Shown: positions 44,207 through 53,548, numbered from the stretch's first letter. The stretch: 64,000 bases of DNA from Faecalibacterium sp. HTF-F (GCF_023347535.1 NZ_CP094473.1:2666001-2730000), one strand, 5' to 3'. Made by a program: numbers and translations. Notes: a model not told the origin generated them from the letters alone.

Positions 44207-45586
44207 ATGAGTTCGAATACCAAAACGCTGACCGAAGGGCCTCTGGCAAAGCAGATCCTTCTGGTCAGCCTGCCGCTGGCATTCTCCAACCTGCTGCAGG
44301 TTCTGTTCAACATGTCGGACGTGGCCGTGGTAGGCCGGTTTGCAGGCTCTACAGCGCTGGGCGCCGTGGGTTCCACCAGCATCCTTGTCAGCCTGTTCAC
44401 CGGCTTTCTGATCGGCCTGAGCGGCGGCATCAACGTGCTGGTGGCCCGTTTTTACGGTGCGCGCCATGCCGGCGATGTGGAAAAGACGGTGCACTCGGCG
44501 GCCATCGTCAGCCTGATCGCGGGTGTGGTGCTGCTGTTCGTTGGCCTGCTGGGCTCCCCCTTCATGCTGCGGCTGCTGAACACCAAAGACGACCTGCTTC
44601 CCGGTGCCATTCTGTATCTGCGGGTGTACTTTCTGGGTATGCCTGCTCTGGCCCTGTACAACTTCGGCAACGCCGTGTTCAGTGCCATCGGCGATACCAA
44701 AAAGCCGCTGATCTACCTTTCCATCGCAGGTGCGCTGAACATCCTGCTGAACCTGTTTTTCGTCATCGTGTGCCAGCTGAGCGTGGTGGGCGTGGCGCTG
44801 GCCAGTGCCATCTCCCAGTGTGTTTCGGCCGGGCTCATCCTGCGCGCCCTGACCCGGGTGCAGGACTGCTACGTGCTGGACGTCCATAAGCTGCACCTTG
44901 ACCCTGACCTGACCCGGAGCATTCTGGGGCTTGGCCTGCCTGCCGGGTTCCAGAACGCCATCTTTGCCATTGCGAACCTGTTCATTCAGGCAGGCGTCAA
45001 TTCCTTCGACTCCCTCATGGTCAAGGGCAACAGCGCCGCCGCCAACGCGGACGCCATGATCTACGACTGCATGGCCGCGTTCTACATGGCCTGTGCAAGC
45101 TTTATGAGCCAGAACTACGGTGCTGGCAAGCCGGACCGCGTGAAAAAAAGCTTCTTCATCAGTCTGGCTTACTCCTTTGGTGTCGGCCTGATCCTGGGCG
45201 GGAGCCTGTTCCTCTTCGGGCGCAGCTTCCTTGCCCTGTTCACCACCGAGAGCGCCGTCATCGACGCAGGCATGAAGCGTGTGCGCGTGATGGGCCTTGC
45301 CTACTGCATCTCCGCCTTTATGGACTGCACCATTGCCGCGTCCCGCGGACTGGGCAAGACGATCGTGCCTACCATCATTGTTGTGATGGGCTCCTGCGTG
45401 TTCCGGGTCATCTGGGTCTACACCATCTTTGCCCACTTCCATACCATTCCCTCGCTGTATGCGCTGTACCCCTGCAGCTGGGCGCTGACCGCCGCCGCAG
45501 AGATCGTGTACTACGCGCACTGCTACCGGGAAGCCATGAAGATCTTCCAGCACCCCAAAGCGGAGCAGCTTCCAGATGCTCTGTAA
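44207..45586 (+). CDS. MATE-family efflux transporter 1
   Basis: 459 residues; ATG at 44207 with AAAGGA upstream. Twelve membrane helices in two similar halves. GPLAKQILLVSLPLAFSNLLQVLFNMSDVAVVGRF (about 10-45, shown in two pieces: start GPLAKQILL, end DVAVVGRF) is the canonical MATE N-terminus and GIGDTK-like AIGDTKKPL marks helix 4-5. It exports drugs or metabolites using Na+ or H+. The substrate is not predictable. Distinct from the second MATE at 57723, with under half the residues apparently in common. It is monocistronic. Confidence 0.9.
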   Translation: MSSNTKTLTEGPLAKQILLVSLPLAFSNLLQVLFNMSDVAVVGRFAGSTALGAVGSTSILVSLFTGFLIGLSGGINVLVARFYGARHAGDVEKTVHSAAIVSLIAGVVLLFVGLLGSPFMLRLLNTKDDLLPGAILYLRVYFLGMPALALYNFGNAVFSAIGDTKKPLIYLSIAGALNILLNLFFVIVCQLSVVGVALASAISQCVSAGLILRALTRVQDCYVLDVHKLHLDPDLTRSILGLGLPAGFQNAIFAIANLFIQAGVNSFDSLMVKGNSAAANADAMIYDCMAAFYMACASFMSQNYGAGKPDRVKKSFFISLAYSFGVGLILGGSLFLFGRSFLALFTTESAVIDAGMKRVRVMGLAYCISAFMDCTIAASRGLGKTIVPTIIVVMGSCVFRVIWVYTIFAHFHTIPSLYALYPCSWALTAAAEIVYYAHCYREAMKIFQHPKAEQLPDAL

Positions 45587-45589
45587 CAC

Positions 45590-45630
45590 AAGAACCGGCA
45601 GCCCGCGGGCTGCCGGTTCTTGTTGTTTTA
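45590..45630. terminator. Bidirectional terminator between convergent genes
   Basis: AAGAACCGGCAGCCCG / CGGGCTGCCGGTTCTT, essentially perfect, then GTTGTTTTA. Confidence 0.88.
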
Positions 45631-45639
45631 TGAGGCTCT

Positions 45640-46662
45640 TTATTGATAATCGTGGTTGAGGAACATGGCCTTGATGACCACCACCTCGTCGTACTCCTCC
45701 TGTTCCACCTGCACATCTGCGTTCAGGGACTTCAGGCGGCTTTCCACGGCAGCAAGGGCTTCCGGCACCGTGACGGCGCGGCCCTCTTCAATGGCATCGC
45801 TCATCTGCTTGAGCACGATGGGATGGGCATACCGGCTGGGCACCGGGAACGCACCGCTGGGGTAGTGCTTCACGTACTCCGCCATGGCAGCTTCAGCCTT
45901 CTCGGCCCGCTTCATGATGGCGCTGTGGTTGTTGTGGGCGGTGGGCAGCATGTTGTAGCTGGAGAACAGGAAGATGGCTGCAAAGCCGAACAGCGCAAAG
46001 TAGATGCCATAGCCGCCGGTATGGGTGGTGACGGCATACAGGCCGTAGGCCGCAGAGACGATGCCCATGATAAAGATGGCCAGCGCCACATAGCGGTACA
46101 CCGGCTTGCTCTGCAGCTGGGCGCGCTTGCGGCGCTCGGCTGCGCTGAGCTCATCGGAGAGGGCAGGCTTTGCTTCCAGATATTCCCTTGCCCTGCGCAG
46201 CACCGTGATGCTGTGGCGGGCTTCGTCGGTCAGCTCGCTTTCCGGCAGCTTGCGGGAGGCCTTTTCGGCTTCCTTCTTCTGCAGCATCTGCTCACCGGCT
46301 GCGCTGAGCAGATGGATCTGCGGCTGCTCTTTGGCCAGCACCTCCAGCAGCTTGTCCACGTCGCGCTCATCCTTGAAGTTGCACTGCTTCTGCTTGCCGC
46401 CGTCGTACTCTACCACAAGGTAGGCCATGGAGGCAAACATGCCCTTGCCGGTAAAGCCGCCGGAGCTCATAGCCACCCGCTTGAACACGCGGCTGATGCT
46501 GCCGTAGGGCAGATAATAGCGGCGGTCGATGTAAAAGCTGTTGAGGTACAGCGCCTTTTTGCCAACGCCGCAGGGGCCGATCTTTTTGCAGGACTTTTTG
46601 TCCTCCACCAGCTCCTGTTGATCAAGCTTTGCCATACCCAGCTGTGCAGGTTTGAAGATCAT
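45640..46662 (-). CDS. Membrane-anchored protein of unknown function
   Basis: 340 residues; ATG at 46662 behind GAAGGGAA. The N-terminal 130 residues form a soluble domain (KALYLNSFYIDRRYYLPYGSI, a PH- or GRAM-like feel with alternating hydrophobics). Two transmembrane helices (about 193-213 and 219-240) follow a charged helical linker. The C-terminal 100 residues are cytosolic and helical, ending EEYDEVVVIKAMFLNHDYQ. No catalytic motif is recognised. Related proteins are labelled hypothetical in gut Firmicutes. Confidence 0.6.
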   Translation of the reverse strand: MIFKPAQLGMAKLDQQELVEDKKSCKKIGPCGVGKKALYLNSFYIDRRYYLPYGSISRVFKRVAMSSGGFTGKGMFASMAYLVVEYDGGKQKQCNFKDERDVDKLLEVLAKEQPQIHLLSAAGEQMLQKKEAEKASRKLPESELTDEARHSITVLRRAREYLEAKPALSDELSAAERRKRAQLQSKPVYRYVALAIFIMGIVSAAYGLYAVTTHTGGYGIYFALFGFAAIFLFSSYNMLPTAHNNHSAIMKRAEKAEAAMAEYVKHYPSGAFPVPSRYAHPIVLKQMSDAIEEGRAVTVPEALAAVESRLKSLNADVQVEQEEYDEVVVIKAMFLNHDYQ

Positions 46663-46814
46663 GGAAGTTCCCTTCTTTACTGTTAGTTTCCGGTCCGGCC
46701 GCAGATGCTGCAGCCATTCCAAATAAGATCACCGGTTCTATTTTCGCACCGCAGCCCTTAAAATGCAACCCCTCCGGCTGCTAAGATTTGCACAAAAGGT
46801 TTGTCTGTTATGTC

Positions 46815-46860
46815 AAAACACCCCCGTCACTGCAAGCACAGCGGCGGGGGTGTCAAAGTT
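46815..46860 (-). terminator. Terminator of the first cstA
   Basis: ACACCCCCG / CGGGGGTGT stem around TCACTGCAAGCACAGCGG, downstream of the stop at 46889; the gap 46663-46888 holds nothing else. Confidence 0.65.
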
Positions 46861-46888
46861 TAAGGCTTATGCGGTGCGGCAGACGTCC

Positions 46889-48394
46889 TTATGCCTTCTG
46901 GGAAGCGGTGTGCTTCTTGGTAGCATGGATGAAGAGTGCCAGCATTGCGATTGCAAAGATGATGCCGATGGGGTATGCAACGGCGGTGTTGTAAGCGACC
47001 AGCTTGCCGTCTGCATAAGTATTGATCATCTTGCCCAGGCACTCAGGTGCCAGCACGAAGTAGGTGCAGGACACAGCGCTCATGAAGGTAGCGGGCACAG
47101 CGGTGATCCAGAAGTTCTTCTTCTCCTTGAACAGGTACATGGAAGCAGCCCACAGGACGATCATAGCCAGCGTCTGGTTGGTCCAGCTGAAGTAACGCCA
47201 GATGACGGTGTAGTTGATGAAGCCCAGTGCGTTGCCGATGCCCAGGAAAGCGCCGACACCCAGAACGGGGACACAGAGCTTCAGGCGGTTTGCGTAGCTG
47301 TCCTGATCGATCTTGAGCCAGTCGGACAGGGTCAGACGAGCGGAACGGAAGGCGGTATCACCAGAGGTGATGGGGCAGATAACGACACCGATCATAGCCA
47401 GTGCCACGCCAACCTTACCCATGGTCTTGAGGCAGACGTCGTAGATAGCGGCAGACTGACCGGCAGCCAGAGCCTCGGCCAGACCGACCATCTTGCCGTC
47501 GGTAATGGTGTACAGTGCGCAGCCAGCAGCAGCCCAGATCAGAGCGATGATGCCCTCGCTGACCATTGCACCGTAGAACACGAAGTGACCCTGCTTCTCA
47601 CTCTTCATGCAACGAGCCATCAGAGGCGACTGGGTGGAGTGGAAACCGGAGATAGCACCACAGGCAACGGTGATGAACATGAAGCTCCAGATGGGGGTGT
47701 TAGAGGGATGCATATTGCTGAAGTTTGCCCAGATCTCGGGGATGGTGTAGGCGGGGTTGGTAAAGATGCCGAAGATAACGCCCACAGCCATGATGATCAG
47801 GCAGATGCCGAACAGGGGGTAGATCTTACCGATGATGGCATCGATGGAGATAAAGGTGGCGATGAAGTAGTACACCAGAATGATGATCAGCCAGAACAGG
47901 GTGGTGGTCACAACACCGGACATACCGCCGTTCTTGCACAGGGTAACGATCAGGCCTGCGGGGCCCACTGCGAACACGGTACCGACCATGATCAGCAGCA
48001 CAACAGAGAACACACGCATGATGTTCTGCATGACAGGTCCGAGGTATCTGCCGGTGACCTCAGCGATGGATGCGCCATCGTTGCGCTCGCTCATCATACC
48101 GGAGAAGTAGTCATGCACACCACCTGCAAAGATGGTGCCGAAGGTGATCCACAGGAACACCACGGGACCCCACAGAGCACCCTGCAGTGCACCAAAGATG
48201 GGGCCCAGACCTGCAATGTTCAGCAGCTGGACGAGGAACAGCTTCCACTGGGGCATCACAACGTAGTCAACGCCGTCGTTGATGCGCACAGCAGGAGTTT
48301 CGCGGTCGTCCGGTCCGAACGTGTTGTCAACGATCTTGCCATAGACAAAGTAGCCGATGATCAAGAGCGCCAGACAGAGTAAGAAACTAATCAT
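46889..48394 (-). CDS. cstA: CstA-family pyruvate/peptide transporter, copy 1
   Basis: 501 residues; ATG at 48394 behind AAGGAGG. About 14 membrane helices. TFGPDDRETPA (about 26-36), PQWKLFLVQLLNIAGLGPIFGA, VHDYFSGMMSERNDGASIAE and PITSGDTAFRSARLT are CstA hallmark blocks. E. coli CstA and BtsT import pyruvate, and CstA has been linked to peptide uptake. The paralogue at 48824 is about 85-90 percent identical by eye and in the same direction, a tandem duplication. The two differ mainly in a periplasmic-side loop (residues 325-345) and the C-terminus (HTASQKA here). Confidence 0.92.
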   Translation of the reverse strand: MISFLLCLALLIIGYFVYGKIVDNTFGPDDRETPAVRINDGVDYVVMPQWKLFLVQLLNIAGLGPIFGALQGALWGPVVFLWITFGTIFAGGVHDYFSGMMSERNDGASIAEVTGRYLGPVMQNIMRVFSVVLLIMVGTVFAVGPAGLIVTLCKNGGMSGVVTTTLFWLIIILVYYFIATFISIDAIIGKIYPLFGICLIIMAVGVIFGIFTNPAYTIPEIWANFSNMHPSNTPIWSFMFITVACGAISGFHSTQSPLMARCMKSEKQGHFVFYGAMVSEGIIALIWAAAGCALYTITDGKMVGLAEALAAGQSAAIYDVCLKTMGKVGVALAMIGVVICPITSGDTAFRSARLTLSDWLKIDQDSYANRLKLCVPVLGVGAFLGIGNALGFINYTVIWRYFSWTNQTLAMIVLWAASMYLFKEKKNFWITAVPATFMSAVSCTYFVLAPECLGKMINTYADGKLVAYNTAVAYPIGIIFAIAMLALFIHATKKHTASQKA

Positions 48395-48511
48395 ACCAGA
48401 AACCTCCTTTTTGATTCAAACCACAGCCAGCATTTTGCGTGCCCAGCTGCGGCTCTGACCAATCTCTGGCTTCATGTTAACACTTTTTTCATAAAGCAGT
48501 TAATATTTTTC

Positions 48512-48530
48512 TGGTATGGTTCCCATATCA
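48512..48530. promoter_or_regulatory. Inverted-repeat operator upstream of cstA copy 1
   Basis: TGGTATGG-TTC-CCATATCA lies 118 bases before the start codon. The neighbouring bases (TTCATAAA, GTTAATAT, TTCTGG) are also shared with copy 2, defining a conserved promoter region of about 70 bases. Confidence 0.55.
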
Positions 48531-48745
48531 AAAAGTATATGGCAAGATGCTTCCGCGGAATACCTGCAAAGAATTTTTATCGCATTTACGGCAATTTTTC
48601 TTAACTCTCCGGCAAAGACCTTTCCCGGAACCGGTCAAAACCGCTGCTGCCAAACTTTCCAGTCTGTTTTTGTGCAAGTTGCTCAATCGTTTTCGATTTT
48701 CTCCGCAAATCGTGATTTCTTTGCCTGAAACGCCGAAAAATACAA

Positions 48746-48786
48746 GGCACCCTCCGCCGAGCCGTTTCAGCGGAGGGTGCCTTATT
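48746..48786 (-). terminator. Terminator of the second cstA
   Basis: AAGGCACCCTCCGC / GCGGAGGGTGCCTT stem with loop CGAGCCGTTTCA. The rest of 48531-48745 is gene-free. Confidence 0.85.
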
Positions 48787-48823
48787 CAGCAGATCATTTG
48801 TATATATGTTTGTATATATCGTG

Positions 48824-50323
48824 TCATGCCTTCTGGGCTGCCTTCTTCGTTGCGTGGAGGAAGACCGCCAGCATTGCAATGGCAAAGATGACACCGATGG
48901 GGTATGCCACTGCAGTGTTGTAAATGGTGGCGCCCTCTGCGGTCTTGCTGTTCAGCAGGCCGCCCAGGCATTCGGGAGCCAGAATGAAGTAGGTAGAAGA
49001 GACCGCACTCATGAAGGTGGCAGGCACAGCGGTGATCCAGTAGTTCTTCTTTTCCTTGAAGAGGTACATGGATGCAGCCCACAGAACGATCATGGCCAGC
49101 GTCTGGTTGGTCCAGCTGAAGTAGCGCCAGATCACAGTGTAGTTGATGAAGCCCAGCGCGTTGCCGATGCCCAGGAAAGCGCCCACGCCCAGAACCGGGA
49201 CACAGAGCTTCAGGCGGTTTGCGTAGCTGTCCTGATCGATCTTGAGCCAGTCGGCCAGAGTCAGACGTGCGGAGCGGAATGCGGTATCGCCGGAGGTGAT
49301 GGGGCACACCACAACGCCGACCATTGCCAGCGCGATGCCCACACCGCCCATGGTCTTGGAGCAGACATCATAAATGGCCTTGGATTGGCCCATGGCCAGC
49401 GCCTGTGCCAGACCGGTGTTCAATCCGCCGGTGACTTCGTACAGACTGCAGCCTGCAGCGGCCCAGATCAGAGCGATAACGCCCTCGCAGACCATTGCGC
49501 CGTAGAACACGAAGTGGCCCTGCTTCTCACTCTTCATGCAGCGGGCCATCAGAGGCGACTGGGTGGAGTGGAAGCCGGAGATCGCACCGCAGGCCACCGT
49601 GATGAACATGAAGCTCCAGATGGGGGTGCCCGATGGATGCATGCTGCCGAAGTGATCCCAGATCTCCGGGATGGTGTAGGCAGGGTTGGTGAAGATGCCG
49701 AAGATGACGCCGATGGCCATGATGATCAGGCAGATGCCAAAGATGGGGTAGATCTTGCCGATGACCGCGTCGATGGAGATAAAGGTGGCGATAAAGTAGT
49801 ACACCAGAATGATGATGAGCCAGAACAGCAGCGAGGTGAGCACGCCGGAAGCACCGCTCTGGCTGCACAGCTCCACGATCAGGCCTGCGGGGCCTACTGC
49901 GAACACAGTGCCCACCATGATGAGCAGCACCACCGAGAACACGCGCATGACGTTCTGCATCACAGGGCCTAAGTATTTGCCGGTGATCTCAGCGATGGAC
50001 GCGCCGTCGTTGCGCTCACTCATCATGCCGGAGAAGTAGTCGTGCACACCACCTGCAAAGATGGTACCGAAGGTGATCCACAAAAAGACCACCGGGCCCC
50101 ACAATGCGCCCTGCATGGCACCAAAAATGGGGCCAAGGCCGGCGATGTTCAGCAGCTGAACGAGGAACAGCTTCCACTGGGGCATCACAACGTAGTCCAC
50201 ACCGTCATTGATGCGCACAGCAGGCGTTTCACGGTCGTCCGGGCCGAAGGTGTTGTCCACGATCTTACCATAGACAAAGTAGCCCACGATCAGGATCGCC
50301 AGACAGAGTAAGAAACTGATCAT
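48824..50323 (-). CDS. cstA: CstA-family pyruvate/peptide transporter, copy 2
   Basis: 499 residues; ATG at 50323 in the same AAGGAGGTTTCTGGT context as copy 1. Retains all CstA blocks. Compared with copy 1 it has AAGCSLYEVTGGLNTGLAQALAMGQ in the variable loop (given in part) and ends KKAAQKA. Two nearly identical carriers with separate terminators and matching operators suggest dosage or induction-range differences, possibly pyruvate versus another small carboxylate. A divergent LysR gene does not separate them; it lies immediately upstream in the same direction. Confidence 0.92.
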   Translation of the reverse strand: MISFLLCLAILIVGYFVYGKIVDNTFGPDDRETPAVRINDGVDYVVMPQWKLFLVQLLNIAGLGPIFGAMQGALWGPVVFLWITFGTIFAGGVHDYFSGMMSERNDGASIAEITGKYLGPVMQNVMRVFSVVLLIMVGTVFAVGPAGLIVELCSQSGASGVLTSLLFWLIIILVYYFIATFISIDAVIGKIYPIFGICLIIMAIGVIFGIFTNPAYTIPEIWDHFGSMHPSGTPIWSFMFITVACGAISGFHSTQSPLMARCMKSEKQGHFVFYGAMVCEGVIALIWAAAGCSLYEVTGGLNTGLAQALAMGQSKAIYDVCSKTMGGVGIALAMVGVVVCPITSGDTAFRSARLTLADWLKIDQDSYANRLKLCVPVLGVGAFLGIGNALGFINYTVIWRYFSWTNQTLAMIVLWAASMYLFKEKKNYWITAVPATFMSAVSSTYFILAPECLGGLLNSKTAEGATIYNTAVAYPIGVIFAIAMLAVFLHATKKAAQKA

Positions 50324-50445
50324 ACCAGAAACCTCCTTTTTCTTTGTGCCGGAAGGATGGAAGCATTTTCCATATTTTCCATCCATCCCGGCCAGCTTTC
50401 TGGGTCTATGTTAACATATTTTTCATAAAAGTGATAATATGCTTC

Positions 50446-50463
50446 TGGTATGGGGGCATATCA
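50446..50463. promoter_or_regulatory. Inverted-repeat operator upstream of cstA copy 2
   Basis: TGGTATG-GGGG-CATATCA, 123 bases before the start codon, in the same context as the copy 1 site. Confidence 0.55.
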
Positions 50464-50532
50464 AAGGCCATATACCAGCAAAGATTTTTAGCCGATGCTT
50501 CGTCTCTTTTTCGTGCGGTTTATCAACAAAAA

Positions 50533-50572
50533 GACAGCCGCGGCGCATAAAGCGCCGCGGCTGTCGGCCAAA
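50533..50572 (-). terminator. Terminator of the lysR gene
   Basis: ACAGCCGCGGCGC / GCGCCGCGGCTGT stem with loop ATAAA, then TTTTTG on the minus strand. Confidence 0.9.
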
Positions 50573-50635
50573 TTCCTTTGCTTTCCGGTTTTTCTGCATT
50601 CCGATGTTTTGCCAGTTCTTAACCGGTTTCGGCGG

Positions 50636-51553
50636 TCATTTCACGGTCAGCGCCGCCTGCTTGTGCAGCAGCTGCACAAAGGTCTGTTCCTCCGGGCGCA
50701 GGGTCCCCCTGTCCGGATAGACCAGAACATCCTTCATGCGCTGGCGCTGGGCCGGGCACTTCCTGAGCACCAGATGGTATTGTTCCAGCGCCCGCTTTGG
50801 CATGGGTGACGCCCACATATAGGCATTGGGCAGGTTCTGCAGGATGGAGAACTGGCTGCACCGCTCGTACACATGGATGCGGCGGTTCGGGTTCGTATGC
50901 CAGCGCAGGCCGCTGTCCTCGCCGCCGGGCAGTTGGAAATCACCGTGCAGGACTTCCATATAGCTGTTCAGCTGGGTGATATCGGTCACCTCGCACTTTG
51001 CCAGCGGGCCTTCGCGGTTGGTCAGCAGCCGGTATTCAAACTCCATTACCGGCTCCCGGTGCAGGCCGTGACGGTCGCAGTAGCGGCGGTAGTAATCCTC
51101 GTCCTCCTCCGCGTAGCGCAGCAGGGCCAGATGATAGCCCCGCCGCAGCACATGGTCCAGCGCTTCCATGGAGCCGGATTCCCGGATATGCACCCGCAGC
51201 TGCTGGCTTTCTGCCATCTGCTGCAAAAAATCCACCGTCGCGTAGGAAGCGTAGGTGGCGTGGGGCAGCACCACCCGCAGCTCCGCACAGCTGCTCTGCC
51301 GGCTGCGGGCGTCCAGATCCAGCCGGTCCACCTCGTCCAGCACCCGCTCTGCCTGCCGGATAAAATGCCGTCCCTGTTCGGTGGGGATCATGCCGGTGGA
51401 CGAGCGCTCAAAGATACGGATGCCGTATTCCTCTTCCAGATTCTTGAGCGCCTTGCTCACATTGGGCTGGGCCGCATACAGCTGCTTTGCCGCCGCGCTC
51501 ACCGAGCCCCACTTGCGGATGGCCACCAGATAACGCAGTTCCGTAATATTCAT
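50636..51553 (-). CDS. LysR-family transcriptional regulator
   Basis: 305 residues; ATG at 51553. N-terminal winged helix: MNITELRYLVAIRKWGSVSAAAKQL and QPNVSKALKNLEEEYGIRIFERS, a textbook LTTR domain. The rest (about 90-305) is the two-lobed periplasmic-binding-like effector domain with a diverged C-terminus. It is encoded directly upstream of the cstA pair in the same direction, separated by its own terminator. It may act at the cstA operators, but LysR sites are usually T-N11-A boxes and the cstA repeats do not clearly match, so this is weak. Alternatively it controls the divergent ketopantoate reductase operon at 51691. Confidence 0.88.
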   Translation of the reverse strand: MNITELRYLVAIRKWGSVSAAAKQLYAAQPNVSKALKNLEEEYGIRIFERSSTGMIPTEQGRHFIRQAERVLDEVDRLDLDARSRQSSCAELRVVLPHATYASYATVDFLQQMAESQQLRVHIRESGSMEALDHVLRRGYHLALLRYAEEDEDYYRRYCDRHGLHREPVMEFEYRLLTNREGPLAKCEVTDITQLNSYMEVLHGDFQLPGGEDSGLRWHTNPNRRIHVYERCSQFSILQNLPNAYMWASPMPKRALEQYHLVLRKCPAQRQRMKDVLVYPDRGTLRPEEQTFVQLLHKQAALTVK

Positions 51554-51625
51554 GTGACTGCCCCCTGTTCCAAAAATCATTCCTATTTTATCAAGCCGGG
51601 CGGCCGGCTGTCAAGCCAAATGCGG

Positions 51626-51654
51626 TTGACGCGCCCCGCGCAGAGCTTTATAAT
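51626..51654 (+). promoter_or_regulatory. Promoter of the 51691-53374 operon
   Basis: TTGACG (51626-51631), 17-base spacer, TATAAT (51649-51654). Confidence 0.75.
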
Positions 51655-51690
51655 AAAAATGCTGTATTTACAAAAAGGAGTTTAGCTGCT

Positions 51691-51906
51691 ATGGAGACTA
51701 CCTACCGCGTTCTGCGCATTGACGAACAGCTGTACGGCTGTGAGGAGCTGCCCGCCGGTCAGCCGGTGCTGTGCGATGTCACGCTGGCCGACCCCGCCGG
51801 GGAGCGGCGCACCCTGCCCTACCCGGACAAAGAGCTCACCCGCCTTGGCATCGACGAGGGCAGCTCGGTCGTCCTGACCGCAGACGGAACGCTGAAAAAG
51901 GCATAA
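51691..51906 (+). CDS. Small conserved acidic protein, unknown function
   Basis: 71 residues; ATG at 51691 behind AAAAAGGAG. Sequence METTYRVLRIDEQLYGCEEL followed by a beta-rich stretch (VLCDVTLADPAGERRTLPYP) and ending SSVVLTADGTLKKA. No recognised domain; the pattern suggests a small beta-barrel or OB-like protein. First gene of an operon with a strong promoter, 15 bases before the reductase gene. Confidence 0.6.
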   Translation: METTYRVLRIDEQLYGCEELPAGQPVLCDVTLADPAGERRTLPYPDKELTRLGIDEGSSVVLTADGTLKKA

Positions 51907-51921
51907 ACACAGGAGGAACAC

Positions 51922-52824
51922 ATGAAAAAGATCAAAACCTCTGCCCTGATCGGTCTGGGTGCACTGGGCATCCTGTTCGGCCGCAAAATGCCCGGCGTGC
52001 AGGTCATCGCCGACGAGGACCGCATTGCCCGCTACTCTGCCGAACCGGTCGTCTGTAACGGCGAAGAATGCAAGTTCTCTTACGTCACCCCCGCCGAGGG
52101 CAGGCCGGTAGACCTGCTTCTGGTGGCCGTCAAGGCCACGGTGCTGGAGCAGGCCATTCAGGACATTGCAAAGTTCGTAGGGCCGGACACCGTCATCCTC
52201 AGCGTGCTGAACGGCATCACCAGCGAGGAGCACATTGACGCAGCCTATCCCGGCCACACCCTGTGGAGCGTTGCCATCGGCATGGACGCCACCCGCACCG
52301 GGCGCACGCTGGTGTTCAATCAGGCGGGCAAGATCCAGTTCGGCGAGCGCAGCGGCGAAATGACCGACCGTGTGCAGGCCGTGGCCGACTATCTGGACGA
52401 GTGCGGCATTGCCAACGAGCCCTGCGGGGATATCCTTTACAAACAGTGGAACAAGCTGATGGTGAACGACGGCCTGAATCAGGCCGCAGCCGCCTTTGAC
52501 CAGCCTTACGGCGGCCTGCGCCAGCCCGGCGAGGCACAGGACATGATGCGCGCGGCCATGCAGGAGGTCATCCGGCTGGCGAACCTTGAGGGCGTGCCCC
52601 TGCCGCCGGACAACGATGTGAGATTCATCGACACCATGATGCCCACCTTCAACCCCGAAGGCATGCCCAGCATGCGGCAGGATGTGCTGGCAAAGCGCCC
52701 CACCGAGGTGGAGGAGTTTGCCGGTGTGGTGCGCCAGCGGGCCAAGAAGTACGGGATGCCCACCCCTGCCAACGACTTTTTCTACACCCGCATCCGCGAG
52801 ATCGAGGCGGGATATGACCAGTAA
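51922..52824 (+). CDS. Ketopantoate reductase-family (ApbA/PanE) oxidoreductase
   Basis: 300 residues; ATG at 51922 behind AGGAGG. N-terminal Rossmann loop ALIGLGALGILFG (about 8-20), then VAVKATVLEQAI and ILSVLNGITSEEHI. The C-terminal helical domain has the conserved Lys in YKQWNKLMVNDGLNQ (about 174-188). The family reduces 2-dehydropantoate with NADPH, but many members act on other 2-keto acids. The second residue after the Rossmann strand (IADEDR) is acidic, which would favour NADH over NADPH. Assignment to pantothenate synthesis is therefore not certain. Confidence 0.78.
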   Translation: MKKIKTSALIGLGALGILFGRKMPGVQVIADEDRIARYSAEPVVCNGEECKFSYVTPAEGRPVDLLLVAVKATVLEQAIQDIAKFVGPDTVILSVLNGITSEEHIDAAYPGHTLWSVAIGMDATRTGRTLVFNQAGKIQFGERSGEMTDRVQAVADYLDECGIANEPCGDILYKQWNKLMVNDGLNQAAAAFDQPYGGLRQPGEAQDMMRAAMQEVIRLANLEGVPLPPDNDVRFIDTMMPTFNPEGMPSMRQDVLAKRPTEVEEFAGVVRQRAKKYGMPTPANDFFYTRIREIEAGYDQ

Positions 52825-52834
52825 GGAGCCGCCC

Positions 52835-53374
52835 ATGCATACGCTTTATTTCACCCGCCACGGAGAGACCGTCTGGAACGTTGAGAACAAGATCTGCGGT
52901 ATGACCGACAGCCCCCTCACCGAGCGGGGCCGCCAGCAGGCCCGGGAGCTGGGCGAAGCCGTCAAAGCCAGCGGGGTGCACATCGATGAGATCCTCTACT
53001 CTCCCCTGTCCCGCGCCGCCGACACCGCCATGGCCATTGCCGAGGCCACCGGCCTGCCCGCCCGGTGTGAGCCGCGCCTGCGGGAGCAGTGCTTTGGCAA
53101 ATACGAGGGCACGCCCCGCAACGGCGGCGAGTTCCGCGTTTCCAAGACCCACTTCGCCGACCGCTACGACGGCGGCGAGAGCATGATGCAGCTGGCCCAG
53201 CGCATCTATAACCTGCTGGACGAGCTGAAGGCCGACACCGGCAAGACCTATCTGCTGGTGGCCCACAACGGCATCGCCCGGGTGGTGCAGTCCTATTTCT
53301 ACGACATGACCAACGAGGAATACGCAGCTGCGGGCATCAGAAACTGCGAACTGGTGGAATATCATTTTGAATAA
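52835..53374 (+). CDS. Histidine phosphatase family protein
   Basis: 179 residues; ATG at 52835 behind AAGGAG, 10 bases after the reductase stop. The catalytic RHG motif is FTRHGETVWN (about 6-15), with SPLSRAADTA (about 51-60), Glu in REQCFGKYEG and the second His in LLVAHNGIARVV (about 144-155). These are all the residues of the phosphoglycerate mutase-like phosphatase superfamily. Likely substrate: a small phosphorylated metabolite (alpha-ribazole phosphate, sugar or nucleotide phosphates). It ends the operon. Confidence 0.85.
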   Translation: MHTLYFTRHGETVWNVENKICGMTDSPLTERGRQQARELGEAVKASGVHIDEILYSPLSRAADTAMAIAEATGLPARCEPRLREQCFGKYEGTPRNGGEFRVSKTHFADRYDGGESMMQLAQRIYNLLDELKADTGKTYLLVAHNGIARVVQSYFYDMTNEEYAAAGIRNCELVEYHFE

Positions 53375-53398
53375 AGTTTCTTCAAAATCTTGCACGGC

Positions 53399-53537
53399 CT
53401 CGCCCTCTCCGTCACGCCTTGCGGCGTGCCACCTCTCCCAAAGTGAGAGGCTTTGGCATTACGGTCAACTTTCTGGTTCTGCCAAGGGCTCTCCCTTTGG
53501 GAGAGCTGTCGAACAAATGTGAGACTGAGAGGGCGAG
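53399..53537. repeat. MITE-like palindromic repeat, family 1
   Basis: Ends CTCGCCCTCTCCGTCACG and GAGACTGAGAGGGCGAG, inverted; the interior includes CTCTCCCAAAGTGAGAG and CTCTCCCTTTGGGAGAG palindromes. 139 bases; best-preserved copy along with 14133. Confidence 0.7.
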
Positions 53538-53548
53538 CCCGTTAACAA

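Noticed and set aside
46763..48382. 539-codon frame opposite cstA copy 1 and a similar one opposite copy 2
   Set aside because: The two frames resemble each other only because the cstA genes are duplicated; composition (His/Asp/Gln-rich) is that of an antisense shadow.
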